From: an uncultured beta proteobacterium
Lineage (GTDB): Bacteria; Pseudomonadota; Gammaproteobacteria; Burkholderiales; SG8-39
Assembly: GCA_902826155.1 (NCBI GenBank)
Contig: CADEDU010000066.1
Span: 1-16,725, forward strand
Length of the DNA: 16,725 bases
Reading direction: 5' to 3'
Made by a program: the position numbers and the translations under genes. Positions 7,687-13,669 of this stretch are shown here, one piece after another. Numbering within the stretch: position 1 is the stretch's first letter; every line of letters begins with the position of its first letter. The notes under the pieces were generated by a model. That model ran no database searches. It worked only from the letters and a program-made list of their open reading frames with translations, and had not been told where the DNA came from.

Positions 7687-7734
7687 CCTGACGTCGTTCC
7701 TGCCGTAATCCCTGAGGTAGTCCCCGAGGTCGCC
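7687..7734 (+). repeat. Four tandem 12-bp degenerate repeats in the CMD-gene leader
   Basis: Four consecutive 12-mers, each starting CCTG or CCCG (7687-7698, 7699-7710, 7711-7722, 7723-7734), end 5 bases before the start codon at 7740. The last two contain GAGGT, and the one in the last copy serves as the ribosome site. Read as codons they would give PDVV, PAVI, PEVV, PEVA, but in a frame different from the gene. The spacer around them (7531-7739) must also hold the divergent promoters, which I could not locate. Confidence 0.7.
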
Positions 7735-7739
7735 CCACC

Positions 7740-8318
7740 ATGCCCAATCCGGTATTGCGTCGCGTTCCCGTTGCCGAGATGTCGCCGCGCCTGCAGGCCG
7801 AGCACGCCGTCACGATGAAGCTGCGTGACGACGCCACGTTGATCGAAGTGGGCGCCAATGCCCCGGAGCTGATGGCGTGGTATCGCGACGAGTTCTACGC
7901 CAAGTTGTTCTACGCGGGGCGTGTCGACGTGCGCACCAAGGAGCTGCTGCGGTACCGGTTGTCGATGACGCACGGTTGCGCGTTCTGCAACAAGGGCAAC
8001 AGCGTCGCCGCGCGCAAGGCGGGCGTCACGCAGGAACAGCTCGATCACATCATGGACGAGCATCACGCCTGTTTCGATGCCAAGGACCGCGCGGTGCTGC
8101 AACTCGCCGATCAGATCAGCATGACCAACATGAACGGCACGCTCGATGCGCCGCTGCATGCCGCCTTGCGGCCCCACTTCGATGACGCGCAGATATTCGA
8201 GCTGGGCATGGTGGCGGGGATGCTCACCGGCATGGCCAAGATGATCTTCGTGTACGACCTGGTCGAGCGCGAGGCGCATTGTCCGATCGGGCGCGGTCGC
8301 GAGCCGGCGCTGACGTAG
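7740..8318 (+). CDS. Carboxymuconolactone decarboxylase/AhpD-like protein
   Basis: This 192-residue alpha-helical protein starts at 7740, with GAGGT about 9 nt upstream. The diagnostic CMD/AhpD segment is ELLRYRLSMTHGCAFCNKGN (68-87), with a Cys80-x-x-Cys83 redox pair. FELGMVAGMLTGMAKMIFVYDL (153-174) is the second conserved helix. In AhpD the motif is C-x-x-C followed by a histidine four residues on; here that residue is Asn87. Family members are peroxidatic or thiol-disulfide enzymes, or the non-redox decarboxylase of the beta-ketoadipate pathway. The CxxC favours a redox role, but the missing histidine makes classical AhpD activity doubtful. The reading frame ends 139 bp before the Ada gene. 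It may share regulation with the divergent maleate isomerase-like gene. Confidence 0.85.
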   Translation: MPNPVLRRVPVAEMSPRLQAEHAVTMKLRDDATLIEVGANAPELMAWYRDEFYAKLFYAGRVDVRTKELLRYRLSMTHGCAFCNKGNSVAARKAGVTQEQLDHIMDEHHACFDAKDRAVLQLADQISMTNMNGTLDAPLHAALRPHFDDAQIFELGMVAGMLTGMAKMIFVYDLVEREAHCPIGRGREPALT

Positions 8319-8354
8319 CCGGGGAGCCGGGTCGGCGCGGATCGTCTCAACGCG

Positions 8355-8369
8355 AATTCGAGCGCAAGC
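8355..8369 (+). promoter_or_regulatory. Putative Ada box upstream of the ada gene
   Basis: Bases 8355-8369 read AATTCGAGCGCAAGC. The E. coli ada operator as I remember it is AATTAAAGCGCAAGA, so 12 of 15 bases agree, including the two contacted elements AAT and GCAA with the same 6-bp spacing. The site lies about 88 bp before the ada start codon, a plausible place for methylated Ada to activate its own promoter. No clear -35/-10 could be named downstream of it. Confidence 0.55.
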
Positions 8370-8457
8370 GCCGGAGTGTGCGATGGCGGCGGGTCGGAGA
8401 GCATTGCCCTCCATCAGACGTGCCACCCGGCGCGTCGACTCGATCGAGGACGCCGCC

Positions 8458-9573
8458 ATGCGCGAAACGCCAGCCGTGCCGCAACGCCTACGCAACGTCA
8501 CCACGCACACCCCCCAACGCGTCCAGCGCTTCGCCAATGACGACGCGCGCTGGGCCGCGGTCGTTCGTCGCGACCACGACGCCGACGGCGCGTTCTTCTA
8601 TTCGGTGAAAACCACCGGCGTCTACTGTCGGCCGTCGTGCGGTGCGCGACTGGCCAAGCGCGAGAACGTGCGCTTCCATGTCGGCACGATCGACGCCGAG
8701 CGCGCCGGATTCCGGCCGTGCAAACGTTGCCGCCCGAACGAGGCGGGCCTGGCCGAAGTTCATGCGCAGGCGGTGGCGCAGGCGTGCCGGTTGATCGAAT
8801 CGGCCGAGTCGATGCCGACCTTGGAGATGCTTGCCCGATCGGCCGGCATGAGTCCGTTTCACTTCCATCGCGTGTTCAAGGCGACCACCGGTGTGACGCC
8901 GCGTGCGTACGCGGCCGCGCATCGCGTGCGACGCGTACGGGGCGAGTTGCAGCGCGGCGCGTCAGTCACCGATGCGATCTACGAAGCGGGCTTCAACTCC
9001 AATGGGCGTTTCTACGCGACCGCGCGCGATGTGCTCGGCATGACGCCGACCGCGTACCGTGCCGGCGGGCGGGGCGAGGCGATCCACTTTGCGATCGGTC
9101 AATGTTCGCTTGGTGCGATTCTCGTGGCGGCGACCGAGCGCGGTGTGTGCGCGATCACGCTTGGCGATGATGTCGCCGCGCTGCTGCGCGATCTGGAGCA
9201 GCGCTTTCCGCGTGCGCATCTGCTGGGCGGCGAGGCGAAGTTCGAGCGCTGGGTCGCGCAGGTGATCGCGCATGTCGAACGCCCTGGGCTGGGACTCGAC
9301 CTGCCGCTCGACGTGCGCGGCACGGCGTTCCAGCAGCGGGTGTGGCAGGCATTGCGCAAGATTCCCGCGGGCAGTACGGCGTCGTATGCCGAGATCGCCG
9401 AGCGCATTGGCGCACCACGATCGGTGCGGGCGGTGGCGCAGGCCTGTGCGGCCAATGCGCTCGCTGTCGCGATTCCCTGCCATCGCGTCGTGCGCACCGA
9501 CGGCGCGCTGTCCGGCTATCGCTGGGGCGTGGAGCGCAAGCGCGCCCTGCTCGAACGTGAGGCCGATGCTTGA
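8458..9573 (+). CDS. ada: Bifunctional alkylation-response regulator and DNA methyltransferase Ada
   Basis: The 371-residue protein has all three Ada modules. The N-terminal zinc domain has Cys57, Cys61, Cys88 and Cys91 (GVYCRPSCG...FRPCKRCRPNE), with exactly the E. coli spacing; Cys57 would accept methyl groups from phosphotriesters. An AraC-type helix-turn-helix region follows (about 105-203; LARSAGMSPFHFHRVFKATTG). The C-terminal O6-methylguanine methyltransferase domain has the active site PCHRVV (Cys341) and the conserved tail GYRWGVERKRALLERE. The start at 8458 has GAGGA 7 nt upstream; an in-frame ATG at 8383 lies just after the putative Ada box and is less likely. The stop codon overlaps the start of the next gene (TGATG), so the pair is probably one operon induced by alkylation. 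Confidence 0.96.
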   Translation: MRETPAVPQRLRNVTTHTPQRVQRFANDDARWAAVVRRDHDADGAFFYSVKTTGVYCRPSCGARLAKRENVRFHVGTIDAERAGFRPCKRCRPNEAGLAEVHAQAVAQACRLIESAESMPTLEMLARSAGMSPFHFHRVFKATTGVTPRAYAAAHRVRRVRGELQRGASVTDAIYEAGFNSNGRFYATARDVLGMTPTAYRAGGRGEAIHFAIGQCSLGAILVAATERGVCAITLGDDVAALLRDLEQRFPRAHLLGGEAKFERWVAQVIAHVERPGLGLDLPLDVRGTAFQQRVWQALRKIPAGSTASYAEIAERIGAPRSVRAVAQACAANALAVAIPCHRVVRTDGALSGYRWGVERKRALLEREADA

Positions 9574-10352
9574 TGCACGCCAAAGTGCGCACCGTCGCGC
9601 CAATGGATGAAGCTGCGCGCGCGGATGACCGACGGCAGACCCGCGGGCAGATCGAACAGCGGGTTGCCGCGCTCGACTGGCCTCATCTGGAAAGCGAGCT
9701 CGATGTGCGCGGCTGTGCGGTTGCGCCAGGGCTGCTGAACCCGGCCGAGTGCGAGGCGCTTGCAGGCAGCTACCCGCTGCGCGAACCGTTTCGCAGCCGC
9801 GTGGTGATGGCACGGCACGGTTTCGGCCGCGGCGAGTACAAGTACTTTGCCTACCCGCTGCCCGATGCGGTCGCCGCGCTGCGTGCATCGATCTACCCGC
9901 ATCTGGTGCCGATCGCCAACCGCTGGAACGAGGCGATGCGGCTGGGTACGCGCTATCCCGTCGAACATGCCGCGTATCTCAAGCGTTGCCACGAAGCAGG
10001 GCAGGAACGCCCCACGCCGCTGCTGTTGCGCTATGTCGCGGGCGACTTCAACTGCCTGCATCAGGATCTGTACGGCGAGGAAGTGTTTCCGCTGCAGCTC
10101 ACGGTGCTGCTGTCGCGGCCGGGCGCGGACTTCGGCGGCGGCGAGTTCGTGCTCACCGAGCAGCGCCCGCGGATGCAATCGCGCGTCGAGGTCGTGTCGT
10201 TGCAGCAGGGCGACGCGGTGATTTTCGCCGTGCAGCAACGACCGGTGCAGGGCACGCGTGGCAGCTATCGCGTCAGCATGCGCCACGGGGTGAGCACGCT
10301 GCGCGCGGGCGAGCGTTACACGCTGGGCGTGATCTTCCACGACGCGAGTTAG
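9573..10352 (+). CDS. 2-oxoglutarate/Fe(II) dioxygenase-like protein coupled to ada
   Basis: This 259-residue protein starts at ATG 9573, sharing one base with the ada stop; GAGG is 10 nt upstream. Residues 150-256 form a cupin-like beta domain with a complete dioxygenase signature: His163-x-Asp165 (CLHQDLYGEE), distal His238 (MRHGVS), and Arg248 in RYTLGVIFHDAS, which would bind 2-oxoglutarate. FGGGEFVLTEQ and LQQGDAVIF are strands typical of the prolyl-hydroxylase-type subgroup. It is not AlkB: it lacks the AlkB nucleotide-recognition lid and does not follow AlkB's motif order. The operon position suggests a second oxidative dealkylation or damage-response activity, but the substrate is unknown. 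An alternative start at 9603 would remove 10 residues. Confidence 0.82.
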   Translation: MHAKVRTVAPMDEAARADDRRQTRGQIEQRVAALDWPHLESELDVRGCAVAPGLLNPAECEALAGSYPLREPFRSRVVMARHGFGRGEYKYFAYPLPDAVAALRASIYPHLVPIANRWNEAMRLGTRYPVEHAAYLKRCHEAGQERPTPLLLRYVAGDFNCLHQDLYGEEVFPLQLTVLLSRPGADFGGGEFVLTEQRPRMQSRVEVVSLQQGDAVIFAVQQRPVQGTRGSYRVSMRHGVSTLRAGERYTLGVIFHDAS

Positions 10353-10392
10353 AGTACGGGCATCGCATCAGGCGACTCATCGAACCCATAAT

Positions 10393-10425
10393 CGAGCCCG
10401 GAACGAGCCCACACCGAGCCCACAA
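10393..10425 (+). repeat. Three tandem 11-bp repeats in the VOC-gene leader
   Basis: Three consecutive 11-mers beginning CGAGCCC (10393-10403, 10404-10414, 10415-10425) end directly before the AAGGA ribosome site of the gene at 10438. A more diverged copy (CGAACCC) precedes them at 10381. They fill most of the 85-bp gap after the oxygenase gene. Confidence 0.75.
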
Positions 10426-10437
10426 CAAGGACAGCAC

Positions 10438-11334
10438 ATGACCACGAGTCTGGTCGCGGGACTGCGCAGCGTCGAAGTCGGTGTTGCCGACGTTGCCGCG
10501 CACGAGAGGTTCTATACCGATATCTGGCAGCTCGCGCTGGTCGAGCGTCGCGGCGGCGTTGCCTATCTGCGCGGCACCGGCGCGGCGCATCACATCCTGG
10601 CGTTGCACCCGCGCGCCAGCACGGCGCTGCTGTCGATCACGCTCAATGCCCGCACGCGTGCCGATGTCGAAGCGCTCGCGGCAAAGCTCAAAGCGAACGG
10701 TGTCGCAACAGTGACCGCGCCCGCGGCGATCGACGAGCCGGGCGGCGGCTTCGGATTCTTGTTTCGCGACCCCGACGGGCGCGTGTTCCGCGTCATCGCC
10801 GAAGACCAGCGTCATGCCGACGCGAAGCTCGTCGCCGATCGGCCCGAGCGTCTGGCGCACGTTGTGCTCAACGCGCCAGACAAGTCCGCGGCCGCGAAGT
10901 TCTGCATCGACATGCTGGGGTTCAAGCTCTCCGATCGCACCCGCATCATGGATTTCATCCGCTGCAACAGCGATCACCACAGTCTGTCGTTCGCCGTCGG
11001 CCAGGCCGCGACGCTCAATCACATCGCGTTCCAGATGCCCGACCTCGAATCGGTGATGCGTGGCGCCGGACGATTGAAGGATGCGGGCTATCCGATCGAG
11101 TGGGGCGTCGGCCGGCACGGTCCGGGCAACAACGTGTTCTCGTATTTCGTTGCACCCGGCGATCTGGTGATCGAGTACACCGCCGAGGTCGAGCAGGTCG
11201 ACGATGCCTACAAGACCGGCGGGCCGGAAGACTGGACCTGGCCGCCCGGACGCATGGATCGCTGGGGCGTTGCCACGCCGCCGTCGGCGCGCATGAAGGA
11301 AGCGCAGAACAAGGTCGGGTTTGCCGCAGCGTGA
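10438..11334 (+). CDS. Two-module VOC-family extradiol dioxygenase-like protein
   Basis: This 298-residue protein has two vicinal-oxygen-chelate modules (about 5-123 and 135-250), the layout of type I extradiol ring-cleavage dioxygenases such as BphC or catechol 2,3-dioxygenase. The C-terminal module carries the expected iron-binding triad: His141 (LAHVVLN), His195 (LNHIAFQMPD) and Glu246 (LVIEYTAE). The N-terminal module lacks ligands at the equivalent places (SVEVGVAD), as usual. Further histidines at 180/181 and 227 are near where catalytic residues sit in the family. It probably opens the ring of a catechol-like compound in the cytoplasm; the natural substrate cannot be told from sequence. 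AAGGA lies 6 nt before the ATG. It ends 3 bp from the convergent TIR-PASTA gene. Confidence 0.82.
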   Translation: MTTSLVAGLRSVEVGVADVAAHERFYTDIWQLALVERRGGVAYLRGTGAAHHILALHPRASTALLSITLNARTRADVEALAAKLKANGVATVTAPAAIDEPGGGFGFLFRDPDGRVFRVIAEDQRHADAKLVADRPERLAHVVLNAPDKSAAAKFCIDMLGFKLSDRTRIMDFIRCNSDHHSLSFAVGQAATLNHIAFQMPDLESVMRGAGRLKDAGYPIEWGVGRHGPGNNVFSYFVAPGDLVIEYTAEVEQVDDAYKTGGPEDWTWPPGRMDRWGVATPPSARMKEAQNKVGFAAA

Positions 11335-11337
11335 CGG

Positions 11338-11371
11338 CTACCAGACGACGTAGCTGACGTCGAGCTGGTAG
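11338..11371. terminator. Hairpin at the convergent ends of VOC and TIR-PASTA genes
   Basis: CTACCAG (11338-11344) pairs with CTGGTAG (11365-11371), and inside it CGACGT (11346-11351) pairs with ACGTCG (11357-11362) around a 5-nt loop; only a small internal loop interrupts 13 base pairs. It begins 4 bases after the VOC stop and is made entirely of the last codons and stop of the TIR-PASTA gene. With a 3-bp gap between the convergent stops, this is the only candidate terminator for the VOC transcript. There is no T-tract. Confidence 0.4.
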
Positions 11372-13512
11372 TAGCCGTAGTTCGGCACGCGCTTGACTTG
11401 CAGTGCCGCGTACGCGCCATTGGCGTTGCGCACGCAGATGACCGATCCGGTTCGCAGCTGGCGCGTTGGAATCGGAACTTCGTAGTAGCTCGCCTGTGCG
11501 CATTCCTCGCGCGTGGCGTTGCGAGCCTGTGCGACGCGGGCGCGATTCTGCGGCGTGACGAACCACTGCGTCTGGGTCGGGTCGACGCGTTGATCGAGCG
11601 TCACGTCCGCCTCGCGCCCGTTCGACTCGCCGCCCGCCGCGACGCTCAGGCCGGCGCCGACGCGAATCGCCGCATCACCCGACGCACGCGGGCCCGTGGC
11701 CTTTGCACTCGGTGTGGGGGTTGGCGTCGGTGCAGGCGTTGGCACGCTGGCGAGCGGTGCCGCCGGCTCGGACAACCACAGCGTCATCGGCGTGTTGCCT
11801 TGCGCTGATCCGGCGCGGGCCAGCGGAAACGTCACGTTCGGCCGACCCTGCTGCCCGAGCCACCAGCTGGCGCGATTGGCGACCGATTCGGCCAGGGCGC
11901 GTTGCTCGTCGGTGAAGTACTGAACGCGCGTACCCGGCGCCGGACCCGCCACCACGCTCTCGATGGTCCAGCCCAACTGGCGAAAGTAGTTCGCCAGACT
12001 CTCGGCCTGCGCGCGCGACTGTTCGCCGGCGTACACGAGACGCAGCGTGCGCTGCTGGCGCGCGACGTCCTGCGCGCCGGGTTTGGGCGTCGGATCGGCC
12101 TTCGCGGCTTGATCGACCGCGGGCGGCGTGGGGGTGGGTTGCGCCGCGACCGGCGGCGTTGGTGAGTCAGTGGGCTTCGCGGCGGGCTTGGCGATGGCGA
12201 TGCGCAGATCGATCTGAGCCTTGTCGCTGGCGATCTCCGCCCCGGCAGGCGGATTTTGTGCGAGCACCGATTCGGCTGGCGCGCGATCGGTCGCCTCCGT
12301 GGCCACGCGGCCGACAGTGAAGCCCGCCGCGGCGATCAGCGCGCGCGCTTCGGCGATCGACCTGCCGACGACGCCGGGCACGCGCATGGCCGCTGCCGGC
12401 TTTCGCTCAGGGGTGGCGGCGACCACGATGTCGACGCTGCCGGTCTGCGCTGCCATCTCGCTGCCCGGTGCCGGTTGCATGCGCAGCACCGTGCCCGGCT
12501 TGGCGCGATCGGTTGCTTCCTGCGTGATCGTTCCGACGGTGAGTCCCGCCGAACTCAGTTCCGCGCGCGCGGCATCGAACGACTTGTCCACCGATTGCGG
12601 TACCACCAGCGGCGGACGCTCGGCGAGCAGCAGCTTGACGGCCTCGCCGCGTGCCAACTGCCGCCCGGCATTGGGGGCCTGGTCGAGCACGGTGTTGGGG
12701 GACGCCTCGCGCGAACGCTTGCGTGCGGTTTCGCCCACGACTAGGCCATTCGCCTTGAGTCGTTCGGTCGCCACTTCGAGCGAGCTGCCGACTACATCGG
12801 GCACGCTGACCTTGCCGCCGCCCTGCATCACGTAACCGAGCGCGCCGGCAACCGCCAACGCCGCGCCGGCAATGGCCAGATACAGCGGACGCAGCTTGCT
12901 GGGCGATGCGTCCGACTTGCCGCTGTCTTGATCTTTGATGTCTTGCTTGCCGGGCTCGCGATGGCTGGCCTCGCCGGCGTTCGCGTGGTCGCTCGCCCGG
13001 TTGTCGGCGTCGCGCACTTTGTCGTCGCGCTGCGCCGCGCCGTCGCGTTGCGTCTGGCCCAGCACTTTTTCCAACCGCTGGATCAACGCATCGACGTCGG
13101 CGTCCCAGCGGTTGTCGCGCAGTTCCATCGCCTGGCGCCGTGCGAGTTTGGCGATGTCCTCGGGCAGCTCGCGTGCGTTGGGCATCGCCGCGCCTTCGAG
13201 CAGCACCGGCACCACGATCACGTTGCGCGACAGCGCGGTGGCGACTTCGAGGCGGATGAAATCGTGCGGATCCTCGAGCCGGCGCGTGCCCTTGTCGTCG
13301 GCGATCTCGCTCCACTCGCGTCCGATCAGCGCCAGCAGCACATCGCAATCACCGACGGCGTTCTCGATGACTTCGACGAAATCGACGCCGGGCTCGATGC
13401 CTTCGACGTCCATGAACACGCGCTGGCGAAAGCGCTCACGCAGCCGGTCGTAGAGCGCGCGGGCATGTCCGGCGCTGTCCTGTCGGCGGTAACTGACGAA
13501 GATGCCGCCCAT
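11338..13512 (-). CDS. TIR domain / transmembrane / triple-PASTA / LytR_C-like protein
   Basis: The product has 724 residues. Residues 1-150 are a bacterial TIR domain: FVSYRRQDS (5-13), VFMDVEGIEPGVDF (32-45), LIGREWSEI (62-70), DFIRLEVATAL (84-94), VPVLLEGAAMP. Glu89 is where catalytic NADase glutamates sit in TIR enzymes. A charged linker (151-206) leads to one membrane helix (about 208-229). Three PASTA domains follow (about 234-298, 300-366, 376-440; VPDVVG, VPQSV, VPGVVG). After a Pro-rich linker, a LytR_C-like domain occupies about 488-546 (LRLVYAGEQSRAQAESLANYF...VQYFTDEQ). After a PT-repeat linker, a C-terminal beta-rich domain (about 635-724) holds Cys671 and Cys693. I predict a cytoplasmic TIR and a periplasmic remainder that binds peptidoglycan or muropeptides. 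The start has no good ribosome site. No recognised defence partner adjoins it. Its function is undetermined. Confidence 0.88.
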   Translation of the reverse strand: MGGIFVSYRRQDSAGHARALYDRLRERFRQRVFMDVEGIEPGVDFVEVIENAVGDCDVLLALIGREWSEIADDKGTRRLEDPHDFIRLEVATALSRNVIVVPVLLEGAAMPNARELPEDIAKLARRQAMELRDNRWDADVDALIQRLEKVLGQTQRDGAAQRDDKVRDADNRASDHANAGEASHREPGKQDIKDQDSGKSDASPSKLRPLYLAIAGAALAVAGALGYVMQGGGKVSVPDVVGSSLEVATERLKANGLVVGETARKRSREASPNTVLDQAPNAGRQLARGEAVKLLLAERPPLVVPQSVDKSFDAARAELSSAGLTVGTITQEATDRAKPGTVLRMQPAPGSEMAAQTGSVDIVVAATPERKPAAAMRVPGVVGRSIAEARALIAAAGFTVGRVATEATDRAPAESVLAQNPPAGAEIASDKAQIDLRIAIAKPAAKPTDSPTPPVAAQPTPTPPAVDQAAKADPTPKPGAQDVARQQRTLRLVYAGEQSRAQAESLANYFRQLGWTIESVVAGPAPGTRVQYFTDEQRALAESVANRASWWLGQQGRPNVTFPLARAGSAQGNTPMTLWLSEPAAPLASVPTPAPTPTPTPSAKATGPRASGDAAIRVGAGLSVAAGGESNGREADVTLDQRVDPTQTQWFVTPQNRARVAQARNATREECAQASYYEVPIPTRQLRTGSVICVRNANGAYAALQVKRVPNYGYYQLDVSYVVW

Positions 13513-13651
13513 CGAATGGCCCAGGGAAGGGGGTGCGGTCAGACTAGCACCGGAGCGCGCACTGTCAAGGCGAGCGCGGCATCATCCGTGCATGCGCGCC
13601 GTATGGCGTACCGCGACGCGGCTTTGCCTTCAACGCCGGCGCTTGCCGCGT

Positions 13652-13669
13652 TATCGCACCTATCGCACC
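13652..13669. repeat. 9-bp perfect tandem duplication across the amidase stop codon
   Basis: TATCGCACC occurs at 13652-13660 and 13661-13669. Read on the minus strand this gives GTG CGA TAG followed in frame by GTG CGA TAA, so the amidase has two stop codons nine bases apart with the last sense codons duplicated. Confidence 0.85.

Noticed and set aside
9573..10352. Naming the oxygenase AlkB because it follows ada
   Set aside because: Only the generic HxD...H...R iron/2-oxoglutarate residues are shared. The flanking sequence does not show the AlkB nucleotide-recognition region.
10393..10425. Start of a CRISPR-like array (regular short repeats)
   Set aside because: The units are directly tandem with no spacers, only 11 bp long, and there are no cas genes.
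11338..13512. Known TIR defence system such as Thoeris
   Set aside because: No ThsA-like SIR2/SLOG effector or other recognised defence partner is adjacent. The neighbours are a VOC protein and an amidase, so a defence role is only a hypothesis.
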